The translations under genes and the position numbers were made by a program. A stretch of DNA of 64,000 nt from Thermoproteota archaeon (GTDB lineage: Archaea > Thermoproteota > Thermoprotei > Gearchaeales > Gearchaeaceae): assembly GCA_021324265.1 (NCBI GenBank), contig JAJPJK010000018.1, positions 1 to 64,000 of the forward strand. The letters are read 5' to 3'. Below the pieces are notes generated by a model, which was not told where the DNA came from, searched no databases, and saw nothing but the letters and a program-made list of their open reading frames with translations. How positions within the stretch are numbered: position 1 is the stretch's first letter; every line of letters begins with the position of its first letter. Positions 44,246 to 54,221 of this stretch are shown here, piece after piece.

Positions 44246-46091
44246 AGAACCTTATAGCGACTTTAGACTTATATTTGAGTTGAATCCCTTCTTATACTTC
44301 CCTTACGGTGAATTCAAGAAAAAGCAAAAAGAATTGATAGAAAAAGTTTTCGAAGCAATACTCAAATCGAAAATCCTATTTCTAGAGGCTCCAAGCGGTT
44401 TTGGAAAGACAATTTCTTTACTTACAGGTGCATTTCCATTCGTAGATCTAAATAACGCGATATTGATCTTTGTAGCAAGGACTTATAGAGAACTCGATCG
44501 TATTGTTGAAGAGATTCGTAAAATCCCTAATCTTAAGAATGTAAAATTTGCTGAAATCAGGGCAAAGCGCGAATTTTGCATAAATAGTAATATTAAGGAT
44601 ATTACGAAAAGCGCTGAAACTTTCAATCATCTTTGCGCTTACGCGATAAGAAGCGGCCAATGCTTTTATTTCGAAAATTTCAAAAAGAAGGCCATTAAGA
44701 TTCATGATTTCCTGAAGGAAAAAAGAGGATTTAGCTTTGAAGATGTATTTGCGTTAGGCGTGAATTTAAACATTTGCCCCTATGAGCTTAACTCTGCGCT
44801 ACTATATAGTTCGAATGTTATTTTGCTTACATATACTTCTCTAATGAATCAATGGCTTCGCGCACAAATTTCTGAGCTCATGAGTAAGTATGAAAAAAAG
44901 ATTTTGATTTTAGATGAAGCACACAACCTCTTGGATTTATCTGTAAATTATAGCAATATTGAAATTAATTTAACTTCATTGATTGAAGATATTAAAGATA
45001 ATAAATCACTATATCCTTTCATTTTTTCATTGATTAATCTTATTGAAAATGAATCTGGGTCATCAAATTTCAAAAAGATATCTAGCTATGAGTTTTATAA
45101 AAAATTCGTCTCTAAGTTCGGTTTAAACGTAAATGATCTCTATGACATGCTAGTCAGGCAGCAAACTAGTCGTTGGTATGATACCACAATACAGCTTTAC
45201 AATTTATTGATCAATATGTTGAAAGCTGAGAGTTTAGGTAATTTTTACGTTCTTAAGAAAGGCAGTTCTTTAATTCTTGGCTTTTATTCATTCGAAGGTG
45301 AAAAAGCTATAAATGATATTCTTTCCATGTTTGATGCCATAATTTTTTCCTCTGCAACATTGCGTCCCATAGAACCTTTACTTAGCAAAATTAAGATGCA
45401 AAATAAGGAATTTGATTTCTTTGATATCACCGAAGTGGATCTTGCGTTGAGATCTATTGTAATAAGAAATTTAACAACTAGATATGTAGAGAGAAATACA
45501 GAGCTTTATGCATCCTTTGCTGAATTAATTTCAGAAGCTTCCATAGCCACCAAGGGTGGTCTAGCTATTTTTGTGGCTTCAAGTGAGGTAATGAAAGGAA
45601 TATTATATGCAGGTTTGGGAAATCTGATAAACAGGGATCTTTTGATTGAAGATCCAAAGCTGGATTACGAAGGGATAGTTAAATTGGTTGAAAACTTTAA
45701 TGAGAAACCGGATTCAAAGGCTTTATTGGCTATACAAGGCGGCAGAATTTCTGAAGGAGAGGATTTTTCACGTGATTCCATAAAAACTGTTATCATTATA
45801 GGTATTCCCTTTGAAGAACCTTCGCCTCTGATCAAAGAAAAGATAGATTATTATGAGAAGATTTTCCCTGGGAAAGGCTTGGAGTATGCATATATTTTGC
45901 CAGCCATAAGAAAAGTGATCCAATCAATAGGACGTGCAATGAGAAGAGAAGGATCAAATCTGAACGTAATCCTTGCAGATGGTAGGTATTGTAGCGAAAG
46001 AATTTTTAAGTTACTACCTAGTTGGTTGGTGAAAGATGCAATCGTTATCAATTATGTTAAGGGCAAATTGAAAAGAATGCTTTATGAATGA
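44238..46091 (+). CDS. xpd: XPD/Rad3-type DNA helicase
   Basis: Start taken as ATG 44238 (MPTEPYSDF); an upstream TTG at 44226 is possible. Residue numbers below follow the TTG version. Walker A APSGFGKT (55-62), four Fe-S cysteines at 118, 137, 146 and 184, DEAH at 230-233, SATLRPIEPLL (motif III) and QSIGRAMRREGSN (motif VI). A 5'-3' Fe-S helicase of superfamily 2 used in repair. Confidence 0.94.
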   Translation: MPTEPYSDFRLIFELNPFLYFPYGEFKKKQKELIEKVFEAILKSKILFLEAPSGFGKTISLLTGAFPFVDLNNAILIFVARTYRELDRIVEEIRKIPNLKNVKFAEIRAKREFCINSNIKDITKSAETFNHLCAYAIRSGQCFYFENFKKKAIKIHDFLKEKRGFSFEDVFALGVNLNICPYELNSALLYSSNVILLTYTSLMNQWLRAQISELMSKYEKKILILDEAHNLLDLSVNYSNIEINLTSLIEDIKDNKSLYPFIFSLINLIENESGSSNFKKISSYEFYKKFVSKFGLNVNDLYDMLVRQQTSRWYDTTIQLYNLLINMLKAESLGNFYVLKKGSSLILGFYSFEGEKAINDILSMFDAIIFSSATLRPIEPLLSKIKMQNKEFDFFDITEVDLALRSIVIRNLTTRYVERNTELYASFAELISEASIATKGGLAIFVASSEVMKGILYAGLGNLINRDLLIEDPKLDYEGIVKLVENFNEKPDSKALLAIQGGRISEGEDFSRDSIKTVIIIGIPFEEPSPLIKEKIDYYEKIFPGKGLEYAYILPAIRKVIQSIGRAMRREGSNLNVILADGRYCSERIFKLLPSWLVKDAIVINYVKGKLKRMLYE

Positions 46092-46131
46092 TTACTTGAA
46101 TGCTTTTTAGAATGCAATGCTTATTTAGGAT

Positions 46132-47352
46132 ATGGATAAAGCATCCTTATCAAGGCTTTTCTCAAAACAACTCAGCAAGCTCCGTCTTTCGCCCATAAGA
46201 AAAGTTGCAGCGATGTTGGATGAAGCTGCAAGCAAACAAGATATAATTTCTTTTGGAGGTGGTGCTCCTAGTCTTCTACCTCCCAAAGAACTTATCGAAA
46301 CATTTATTGAAGATCTTGAAAGCAATCCAGCAGATTATTTCAAATATACAAGTACTCGTGGCGCTCTAGCTTTTAGGGAGAAAATAGCTCAAGATGTTAA
46401 GGAATACAGCGGTGTCGATTATGACCCAGCGAAAGAGATTATAGTAACTGAAGGGTCTACAGAAGGTATCTTTTTAGTTCTGGCTTCACTCTTAGAAGAG
46501 GGAGACGAAATAATTTTGACAGATCCGACATATTTGGGATATTCTGAAATAATCTCGATGTTCAAAGCGAAAGAAGTTAGAATAAAGCAACTGAAGGAGC
46601 ATGGTTATCAACCATCACTCGAAGAGCTTGAAGAAAAGATCAACAGTAAGACTAAGGCCATCCTAATAAATACTCCCGAAAATCCTACAGGAAGAATACT
46701 TTCCAGTGACGTAGCCAGAGGGATCGTTGAGATAGCGAAAGATAAAGGTATATTCGTAATAGTAGATGAAGCCTACAAACACATTGTATACGAAAAGGAA
46801 AATACTTATCTTCAAAAAATCGATAAGGAAAATGTCATATCAGTATGTTCATTTTCAAAAGAAGCCTCTTCTCCAGGTTTCAGGTTAGGTTATGTTTGTG
46901 CAAACGAAGAGGTTATCACAAATCTTGAGAAGATAAAACAATTCGTGACACTTTGCTCTAATATGGTTGGACAAAAAGTGTTGATGAATTATTTAGCGAG
47001 CGAAATAAAACGGAGATATTTGAAAGAAGTCGTGATACCCACTTACAGAGCAAGGCGTGACTTCATGCTTAAAATGATTAGAAAATATCTCCCTGATTCG
47101 AATGTTAGCACTCCTGAAGGTGGATTTTATGTATTCTTGGATTTAAGGCCATGGCTGGGCAATAAATTCGAAAACGATGAAGATGTTATGTTTGATCTCT
47201 TCAAGCGGAAAAAGCTTGTAATAATCCCTGGTTCTTATTTTGGAAAAATGGGTAAAGGGAGTTTCCGTTTAACTTTTGTTTCAGAAGATCTTGATAGAAT
47301 AGAGGAAGGTATAAGAAGACTAGTAGATTATTTAGAAACAGATGCAGTCTAA
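46132..47352 (+). CDS. class I/II aminotransferase (AspC/LysN-like)
   Basis: 406 residues, PLP fold type I. YTSTRGALAFREKIA, TEGSTEGI (cofactor phosphate region), NTPENPTGR, VDEAYKH and the Schiff-base lysine in SFSKEASSPGFRLGY; C-terminal FRLTFVSE with the carboxylate-binding Arg. It resembles the archaeal broad-specificity group that includes 2-aminoadipate/kynurenine-type enzymes; the exact amino acid is not shown. A relative lies at the right edge of the window. Its last 11 nt overlap polB. Confidence 0.88.
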   Translation: MDKASLSRLFSKQLSKLRLSPIRKVAAMLDEAASKQDIISFGGGAPSLLPPKELIETFIEDLESNPADYFKYTSTRGALAFREKIAQDVKEYSGVDYDPAKEIIVTEGSTEGIFLVLASLLEEGDEIILTDPTYLGYSEIISMFKAKEVRIKQLKEHGYQPSLEELEEKINSKTKAILINTPENPTGRILSSDVARGIVEIAKDKGIFVIVDEAYKHIVYEKENTYLQKIDKENVISVCSFSKEASSPGFRLGYVCANEEVITNLEKIKQFVTLCSNMVGQKVLMNYLASEIKRRYLKEVVIPTYRARRDFMLKMIRKYLPDSNVSTPEGGFYVFLDLRPWLGNKFENDEDVMFDLFKRKKLVIIPGSYFGKMGKGSFRLTFVSEDLDRIEEGIRRLVDYLETDAV

Positions 47353-49936
47353 AGTTGATTACGAGGAAGAAGAGGAGTATGAGGCTGAGCAAGAAGAGCT
47401 TAGAGAAGAGGCAACAATTTATGAGGCAGAATCTCCTCTCAATCTAGGGCGTAGTTATATTATATCAGTAACTTATAGCGGTAAAAAAAGGTGTGCACTT
47501 GTTAAGCTATATGAACCTAATGAAGGGAAGATATACTATTGGTATGATAATACTGGCCATAAACCTTATTTTTACACCGACGTTCCTGAGGAAAGATTAA
47601 GGACTGTAACTGCTGTTGCATTACATAGAGGTCTTCTAGGATTCGAGAAAGTTAAGCTTTATGATGCGCTACATGATAAGGTTGTAGAGCTCACTAAAAT
47701 AATCACAAAAGATCCTCTTGCAGTAGGCGGTTCTCAAAATTCTTTGAGAGAAATAATACCCGCAAAAACTAACGGGAGAGTTTGGGAGGCAAATATCAAG
47801 TATCACTCAAGCTACATCTATGACCGCGGTCTTATCCCTGGCGCACCTTACAAAATTGTAGATGGTGATTTGATACCTGATTTTGAGGAAATTTCTCACA
47901 GTGAGTTGGAAGAGCAATTTAAGGATGAAGAAAAGGAATACTTTTTAGCGCTGAAGGAATGGTTGAGAATTTTAAATCAACCAGTCCCATTGATCAAGCA
48001 TGTAGCGCTAGATATAGAGGTAGAAATGGAAACTCCTACCTTGATGCCCTCTCCTAAAAAAGCAGAAAATAGGGTGATTGCAGTTTCTTGTGTAGGAAGT
48101 GATGGTCTGAAAAAAGTATTCCTTCTGAAGCGAAACATAGAAATGGGGACTAAGCCTAGCGATCTCGATGGAGTAGATATAGAATTAATCGATAATGAAG
48201 TTGAACTCCTTTCTAAGGTCTTTAAGATAATCGCAAGTTATCCTCTTTTGATCACTTTCAACGGTGATAACTTCGATTTAACCTACCTATTTCATAGGGC
48301 TCAAAAGCTAGGAATCCCAAGAGAGCGTATACCTATAGCTCTTGGCAAAGAGATTGCGCTAATAACTCCTGGTGTTCATGTAGATCTTTATAAATTCTTC
48401 CATAATAAGGCAATTCAAGTTTATGCCTTCAGTAAGAAATATGATGAGGTCGATTTGAATTCAATAAGTAAGGCCTTGCTAGGCGTTGAGAAAATTGTTC
48501 TAAAGGACTTCATTAATTCTCTTCCTTTGTATGAGCTCGCTGCGTACTGCTATAGAGATGCTTGGCTCACATATTCGTTGGTCAATTTCAATGATCGCTT
48601 GGTTCTGAAGCTCTTCGTAATACTTATGCGAATAACCAAGCTTCCCATCGAAGATGTGACAAGGATAGGTATATCTAACTGGATAAAAAGCATGATATCC
48701 TTCTCATTGAGAGGCTCAAAGATTCTAATATCTAATAAGGATGAAATCGAGGAAGCTAAAGGAAAGCTCGCTACCACTGCTATCATAAAAGGTAAGAAAT
48801 ATCTCGGAGCTAAGGTCATAGATCCTGTACCTGGGATACATTTCAACGTTGTTGTCGTTGACTTCGCTTCGCTTTATCCTTCTATAATCAAAATATGGAA
48901 CATTTCCTATGAAACAGTTGATTGTGTCCACGAAGAATGCAAAATAGAAAGATTGCCTGGAATATCGCATTGGGCATGTAAGAAAAGAAGAGGTGTTTTC
49001 AGTACACTTATTGGTAGTCTTAGAGACCTTAGAGTAGCATGGTATAAACCTCTATCTAAGAGGCCTGATTTGGACAAAACCACAAAGTCACAATATGAGG
49101 TAATCCAAGCTTCAATAAAAGTCATACTCAATGCTGCATACGGTGTCCTCGGTGCTGAATCGTCTGATCTTTATTCACCTGCAGCTGCTGAGAGCGTGAC
49201 TGCGATTGGTCGATATAACATAGATAAAACTATAGAAATTGCAAAAAGTATGAATTTAGAAATTATTTATGGCGATACGGATTCTCTTTTCATAAAGAAT
49301 CCTCCACCGAATACGCTAAAGGAATTCATAGAAGAAGTTGAGCATGTATTGAAAGTTGATTTAGACATAGATAAGACCTACAAATATGTAGTGTTTTCAC
49401 AAAGAAAAAAGAACTATTTCGGAATAACAAAGGAAGGAAATGCTGATATCAAAGGCCTGTTAGGTAAAAAGAAGCACATACCGGAGTTCGTTAAAAAGAC
49501 TTTTTATGAGATCATTGATATCCTAAAGGAAATAGAACGTGTAGAAGATTTCGAACCAGCAAAAGAAAAGATCAAGAAACTAACTTATTCTCAATATTCT
49601 CTGCTTAAATCTGGGAGGATTTCCCTTTCAGATCTTGCAATCAAGGTTATGATGAATAAAAACATAGAAGACTACAATAAAACCACTCCTCAACATGTAA
49701 AAGCTGCTTTATTATTGAAGAATTTCGGAATCGAGGTCAAGGCTGGTCAAAATATTGCATATGTAAAGGTTAGGACTGCAGAAGGTGTTAAGCCTGTGCA
49801 GTTAGCTAGGTTAGACGAAATAGATGTCAATAAATACATAGAGATGATGAGGAGCAGTCTTGAGCAGTTATTGGAACCCTCTGGTATCGATTTTGAAGAA
49901 ATACTAGGTACTAGTTCGCTAGGTAAGTTTATGTAG
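47342..49936 (+). CDS. polB: family-B DNA polymerase (PolB1 type)
   Basis: 864 residues. Acidic N-terminal leader (residues ~1-32), then ISVTYSGKKRCALVKLYEP and the YYWYDNTGHKPYF segment typical of crenarchaeal PolB1. The proofreading exonuclease has DIEVEMETP (~223), TFNGDNFDL and YCYRDAWLTYS. The polymerase has motif A DFASLYPSII (~505), motif B KVILNAAYGVLG (~595) and motif C YGDTDSLF (~642), then KKNYFG. Probably the main replicative polymerase. Confidence 0.95.
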   Translation: MQSKVDYEEEEEYEAEQEELREEATIYEAESPLNLGRSYIISVTYSGKKRCALVKLYEPNEGKIYYWYDNTGHKPYFYTDVPEERLRTVTAVALHRGLLGFEKVKLYDALHDKVVELTKIITKDPLAVGGSQNSLREIIPAKTNGRVWEANIKYHSSYIYDRGLIPGAPYKIVDGDLIPDFEEISHSELEEQFKDEEKEYFLALKEWLRILNQPVPLIKHVALDIEVEMETPTLMPSPKKAENRVIAVSCVGSDGLKKVFLLKRNIEMGTKPSDLDGVDIELIDNEVELLSKVFKIIASYPLLITFNGDNFDLTYLFHRAQKLGIPRERIPIALGKEIALITPGVHVDLYKFFHNKAIQVYAFSKKYDEVDLNSISKALLGVEKIVLKDFINSLPLYELAAYCYRDAWLTYSLVNFNDRLVLKLFVILMRITKLPIEDVTRIGISNWIKSMISFSLRGSKILISNKDEIEEAKGKLATTAIIKGKKYLGAKVIDPVPGIHFNVVVVDFASLYPSIIKIWNISYETVDCVHEECKIERLPGISHWACKKRRGVFSTLIGSLRDLRVAWYKPLSKRPDLDKTTKSQYEVIQASIKVILNAAYGVLGAESSDLYSPAAAESVTAIGRYNIDKTIEIAKSMNLEIIYGDTDSLFIKNPPPNTLKEFIEEVEHVLKVDLDIDKTYKYVVFSQRKKNYFGITKEGNADIKGLLGKKKHIPEFVKKTFYEIIDILKEIERVEDFEPAKEKIKKLTYSQYSLLKSGRISLSDLAIKVMMNKNIEDYNKTTPQHVKAALLLKNFGIEVKAGQNIAYVKVRTAEGVKPVQLARLDEIDVNKYIEMMRSSLEQLLEPSGIDFEEILGTSSLGKFM

Positions 49937-50237
49937 CCTTAATTGCATCCTTTATTATCTGTTTAGCTTTTTCCAGGTCTGGCTTCCCTTCGCTGTCTAA
50001 TGGTACTCTACCCATTAAGAACTTGATTTTTCCGCTATCGTCTTGTAAAAAAACTTGCGGAACCTCAACTCCTCCGAATTCATCCTTGACTCCATAGTTA
50101 ACCAAGAATTCCCAATCTTCTTCCTTTATTTCGATTTCGATATTCATCTCTTTTGAGATCTCCTCCACTATTTTCTTAACATATTTAGATGAAGCTTCCC
50201 ATTCCGCTATTACAGCTATGATTTTCTTAGCGGCCAT
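49929..50237 (-). CDS. thioredoxin-fold protein lacking CxxC
   Basis: 102 residues. The alternation of strands and helices with a cis-Pro-like VEVPQVFLQDDSGKIKFLMG fits a thioredoxin fold, but the active-site cysteines are absent (WEASSKYVKKIVEEI at the usual place). A conserved-hypothetical type of archaeal protein; role unknown. Convergent with polB with an 8-nt overlap. Confidence 0.55.
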   Translation of the reverse strand: MAAKKIIAVIAEWEASSKYVKKIVEEISKEMNIEIEIKEEDWEFLVNYGVKDEFGGVEVPQVFLQDDSGKIKFLMGRVPLDSEGKPDLEKAKQIIKDAIKAT

Positions 50238-50267
50238 GAGAATTCATGAGGCTTGTTGTATTTTAAT

Positions 50268-50975
50268 TTATTGTTTTAGAAGAAAACTCACGAAGCCTAA
50301 ACTGAGATCTCCAAAAACTATTGTGAAAGGTATAGAGATTGCAATGTAAACCAAAAAAGGTTGCGCTTTCTCATACCATTCACACACATATTCTTTCTTT
50401 TCGAAATCGAATTCTCTAATATCCGATCCTAAATTTAGTTTGCCATTCTTAAGTGCTGGCACGTAAAACTTACTCTTATAATACTCTTCTTCACTCAACT
50501 TTTGGGAAAATATGAATAGCATGACTTTCCTTGATATCGGAGTTTTTTTATTGAAGAGCTTTTTTTCTTTGATGTACTTGTTAACGTTGTGAAAGACATT
50601 TACGAATATGTAGAATGCAGATATTATCACAGAGTTGAAAACGATTGAAATGGGGAAAACTGGCATAACGGGTAATATTGTTTCAAATGGCGAGTATGGA
50701 ATAGCTATAGATAACGTCCAGATTGCCTTAGCATCAGCTCCTCCGAATTTGAAAACATAATATAAAAGGATTCCAAACAAAAAACATGGAAGGAAGTTGA
50801 TGATTAGTTTCATTAAACCTAGCATGTAAAAAGAAGAAGGTAAAGTTAGAATCGCAAGGATTATCCATAATCTGTCTTCTACCTCGCGTTTTTTAATATC
50901 CTTGAATGTAGCAATCCCAAAAGCAATCATCGTTATCGTAAGGTTGTAAAAGATCAGGATCTCTCTTAAGTCCAC
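50268..50975 (-). CDS. archaeal type IV prepilin peptidase (GxGD aspartic protease)
   Basis: 235 residues with GTG start at 50973-50975; a longer frame from 51023 collides with the divergent gene start. Polytopic membrane protein. Catalytic aspartates are visible in FKDIKKREVEDR (D26) and the GxGD-type motif GGADAK (GGAD, D81), as in PibD/EppA/FlaK. After the N-terminal membrane part there is an extended charged region, unusually long for PibD-like enzymes, then a final membrane segment. It would cleave class III signal peptides such as KRG/DIS of the pilin at 24081. Confidence 0.86.
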   Translation of the reverse strand: MDLREILIFYNLTITMIAFGIATFKDIKKREVEDRLWIILAILTLPSSFYMLGLMKLIINFLPCFLFGILLYYVFKFGGADAKAIWTLSIAIPYSPFETILPVMPVFPISIVFNSVIISAFYIFVNVFHNVNKYIKEKKLFNKKTPISRKVMLFIFSQKLSEEEYYKSKFYVPALKNGKLNLGSDIREFDFEKKEYVCEWYEKAQPFLVYIAISIPFTIVFGDLSLGFVSFLLKQ

Positions 50976-51017
50976 GATAAAGTAAATTTTTTTAAAGTAT
51001 AAAGGCTCCCTAGTAAT

Positions 51018-51452
51018 ATGCATCCTTTAAAATCAACTGTTATAGCATACTTCGTCATAATGCATGGCATTACAACTGCCTATGCTATATTCGTTCTTCA
51101 AACAAGTCCCTTTATAACCTTTCTAATTGCATCTATAGGTTCGCTTGTATTACTTTTGATTTCTTCTACAATTTTTTTAGATAATGTTGTTTTAACAAAG
51201 AGAGCTAAAAACAAACACTACCTCATATTTCATCTTTTATTCACGATCCCCATCACGCTTTTTTACTATCTACCAGTTTTCTATTCGAAAACGATCATTA
51301 AAGCAATAGGTTATGTCTTTCCCTCCATAGCTCAATACCTATTATGGCTCTCTTATAGCCCGGCTTATGCTTTGTTTATTTATCCACAATTTATAATATC
51401 TATGATACTAACTTTATTTGTATATTACTATTTAAGAAGTATAAAAAAATAA
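51018..51452 (+). CDS. four-helix membrane protein, unknown
   Basis: 144 residues with four hydrophobic segments (e.g. FITFLIASIGSLVLLLIS, YLIFHLLFTIPITLFYYL). No recognised family. Head to head with the prepilin peptidase; the 42-nt spacer contains AT-rich elements for both directions. Confidence 0.55.
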   Translation: MHPLKSTVIAYFVIMHGITTAYAIFVLQTSPFITFLIASIGSLVLLLISSTIFLDNVVLTKRAKNKHYLIFHLLFTIPITLFYYLPVFYSKTIIKAIGYVFPSIAQYLLWLSYSPAYALFIYPQFIISMILTLFVYYYLRSIKK

Positions 51453-52778
51453 TTATTCAGCTGTAGTTATATTTATATTTTCAACAAGTGCATAAGGAAC
51501 ATATGTTGGTGTGTTTACCTCCCACCACTGGATTGGATATACACTTTTAGTTAATCCTTTAATGTTGTTCAAAATGTTTAGGAAATTGTCGGTAAGCCTT
51601 GCTCCCAATAAAGGCTGTTTAATTTCTCCGTTTTCAACCAAGAATATTCCATCCCTGAGTATAGTAGAAAAATCCCCTAACTGGTAATTCTGGAATCTCA
51701 AATACCAATTGTTTACAATGAACAAGCCACGTTTAACTTCTTTGAGGATCTCCTCTTCTCCAAAGTCACCCGCTTCTACATGTATAGACCAAGGATGAGG
51801 TGTTATTAAGCCGGCATTTCCTGTAGTTTGGGTATTGAATTTCTTTGCTGTAGTCAAATTGTGCAGATATGTTGAGAGCACGCCTTTTGAAATAATTTCC
51901 TTCCTTTTAGTTGGTATTCCTTCTTCATCGAACCTTGTATAGCCTGCAGATTTTTCGTTTAAAGGATCATCTATTAATGTTATATTTTCACTCCCAACCT
52001 GTTTGTTGAGTTTTCCTGCAAAATATGAATATCCCGCCTCCACGCCATACGCTGAAGTTGCGAATGCGATGTGCTCCGCTAAGCTAGCAAATATCATAGG
52101 TGCAAAAACAACTGTATATTTACCAGGATTTGCTTTCTTATGATTTACGTTTATTTTGCATATTTCACTAGCCTTATTTACAACAAGTTTCCAATTGAGA
52201 TCGCTTAGATTCCTTGAAGTATATGACCATTGACCTGTAGAAGTTGAGTCTAGGAAACATCTATGATTTAACATTGCGCCTGATCTTTTGTCCTCCAGAT
52301 AAAGCCCATTTGAGTTCCAGTATTTTACTTCTAGATAATTGATCTGTAATGTTCCGGCCACTCTTTTAACACCAAGGCTTAAGCTCTCATTTATAATCCC
52401 TTCAACATAACTCAAAGAATTTTCTTCAGCTTTTTTTATTTGCTCCTCAGGTTCCAAAATTTTCGGATAATTGAACTTTTCTTTTGGAAGGCTTACGTAA
52501 ACTTCTTGTTCTTCTAGTTGTCTAAGCATCTTAGTTAAATTTTCAGCAAGTTGGGAAGGTTCGAAGTAAAGATCGTTGATTTGAGTTATAAGCCTCCTTT
52601 TGTTTTGTCCTATGCTAATGGAAATTAAAGAATCTTTATTGATGATAGGTATCATTATCTCGTTATTAGCATATCTCATTAGAACGGTATGGGTGTTTCT
52701 TAAGGTTGCGATGACATCCTCTACACCTTTCTCCTGTAAATTCTTAACTAAGGTTTCTATTTTATTTTCTACGCTCAT
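51453..52778 (-). CDS. tldE: TldE/PmbA-family protein
   Basis: 441 residues from the ATG at 52776-52778, which overlaps the tldD stop (ATGA); a longer frame up to 52823 is not credible. Non-catalytic partner with the TldE pattern (AEHIAFATSAYGVEAGYSYF, SGVLSTYLHNLTTAKKF type segments, GNAGLITPHPWSIHVEAGD) and no HExxxH. Forms a heterodimeric peptidase with TldD; in other prokaryotes the pair trims microcin/antitoxin peptides, while its archaeal substrate is unknown. Confidence 0.88.
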   Translation of the reverse strand: MSVENKIETLVKNLQEKGVEDVIATLRNTHTVLMRYANNEIMIPIINKDSLISISIGQNKRRLITQINDLYFEPSQLAENLTKMLRQLEEQEVYVSLPKEKFNYPKILEPEEQIKKAEENSLSYVEGIINESLSLGVKRVAGTLQINYLEVKYWNSNGLYLEDKRSGAMLNHRCFLDSTSTGQWSYTSRNLSDLNWKLVVNKASEICKINVNHKKANPGKYTVVFAPMIFASLAEHIAFATSAYGVEAGYSYFAGKLNKQVGSENITLIDDPLNEKSAGYTRFDEEGIPTKRKEIISKGVLSTYLHNLTTAKKFNTQTTGNAGLITPHPWSIHVEAGDFGEEEILKEVKRGLFIVNNWYLRFQNYQLGDFSTILRDGIFLVENGEIKQPLLGARLTDNFLNILNNIKGLTKSVYPIQWWEVNTPTYVPYALVENINITTAE

Positions 52779-54190
52779 TTTATCCACAAATTTCTTGCTC
52801 TTACAGTAGGTCCGCCAAACCAAACGGGCACGCCCTGCATTGGCTCACCTTTACCACAGTTACCTGCTTCAAATTTTAAATCTTTGCCAACTGCATCGAT
52901 ACTTTTATAAAGTTGACCAGTAGTTACTTCTAAAACTGGCCCCCTCAATAGCCCCTTTATTTCTCCATTTTCAATCAAGTATGCTTCCAATCCGCCATAT
53001 TTCTGATTCCATCTTCTGTCATCGATATTCCATTCCATATACGACTTAAAGTAAACACCTTTCTTAACATCTTCGATTAATTCTTCGAAGCTATAATCGC
53101 CCGGCTCAATATATGTATTAGCCATTCTTATCAAAGGTTCATTGAAATATGCAGTAGATCTAGCTGAACCATTACTTTTCAGCGATAATTTAGCTGCATA
53201 TTCTTTATTTAATAGGAATTCTTCTACAACGCCATTCTTAATTAAATACCGCTTTCTTGCTGGTACCCCTTCTTCATCGTACACATAGAAACCCAAGGAT
53301 TTTTCTATGAGCGGGTCATCACATATTGACAACACGTCGCTACCTATCTTTTCCTTTTTGAGCATATCAACCTTTAAATATGATTCTCCTCCCTGTGCAG
53401 CTTCTCTTCCGAGTATTCTATCTGCTTCGAAGGGATGACCACAAGATTCGTGGGAAATTAGGCCTGTAATTTCACCATCGATGATTACATCATAATAGCC
53501 AGCTTCTTTGAGCTTTTCACCTTGATCTAGGATTTTCCCCAAAACTTTAGCATCCTCTATAGCTTTTTTCTCGATCTCCAATTCCTTTAAGTATTCTAGG
53601 CCTGAAGATCCCCCCTCAGATTGCATCCTTTGCAATACACCTTTTTGTGGATCTATTGTAGTAAAGAATCTGTAAACAGTTACATAGGGAATTATATGCG
53701 TTATCTTTGACCCATCACTATTAACATATCCTCTTTCTTGTACTGCTCCTGTATAGCCCAATACTCTCATCGATGTCCTTTGTTCAGTTTCTAGAATTCT
53801 TTTGTCAAGTTCTTTCAGATCTTTTATTATGTCATCGACATCTGTGTTGACCGGGTCGATCTTAGGCTTGACAACTATTGTATCTTTATAGGCCCTTGTT
53901 CTTTCAATTGTATTTACTCCTCCTTTAGAATTGGCTCTAGCCATCTTAACAGCCTTTTGGGCGCATTCAATTACGCTCTCTTTAGTTAGAACGTTTGTAG
54001 ATGCAAAGCCAAAGGATTTATCTACTAATACTCGAACACCTATGCCTCTGTATGCATTCAGACTTGAACTTCTTATTTTGCCATTTAATAATTCGAGATG
54101 AACCAACTTGGCGTTTTGATATTTTGCCTCAGCGTACTTTGCACCATTTTTAAGTCCTTCTTGAACAGCAAGCTCTAGTAAATCTTCCAT
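52775..54190 (-). CDS. tldD: metalloprotease TldD
   Basis: 471 residues. Metal-binding motif HESCGHPFEADR carries the HExxxH signature, and GVRVLVDKSFGFASTN, YVNSDGSKI, GYYDVIIDGEITGLISHE and VLEVTTGQLYKSIDAVGKD are typical of TldD. It works as a dimer with TldE, coupled by ATGA, in the order tldD-tldE. Confidence 0.92.
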   Translation of the reverse strand: MEDLLELAVQEGLKNGAKYAEAKYQNAKLVHLELLNGKIRSSSLNAYRGIGVRVLVDKSFGFASTNVLTKESVIECAQKAVKMARANSKGGVNTIERTRAYKDTIVVKPKIDPVNTDVDDIIKDLKELDKRILETEQRTSMRVLGYTGAVQERGYVNSDGSKITHIIPYVTVYRFFTTIDPQKGVLQRMQSEGGSSGLEYLKELEIEKKAIEDAKVLGKILDQGEKLKEAGYYDVIIDGEITGLISHESCGHPFEADRILGREAAQGGESYLKVDMLKKEKIGSDVLSICDDPLIEKSLGFYVYDEEGVPARKRYLIKNGVVEEFLLNKEYAAKLSLKSNGSARSTAYFNEPLIRMANTYIEPGDYSFEELIEDVKKGVYFKSYMEWNIDDRRWNQKYGGLEAYLIENGEIKGLLRGPVLEVTTGQLYKSIDAVGKDLKFEAGNCGKGEPMQGVPVWFGGPTVRARNLWIK

Positions 54191-54221
54191 TACTGGAATA
54201 ATCGTAGAGATAAAGATATTT

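Noticed and set aside
52779-52823. Longer TldE start at 52823
   Set aside because: It would overlap the TldD end by 49 nt; the ATG at 52778 gives the ATGA coupling and a family-like start.
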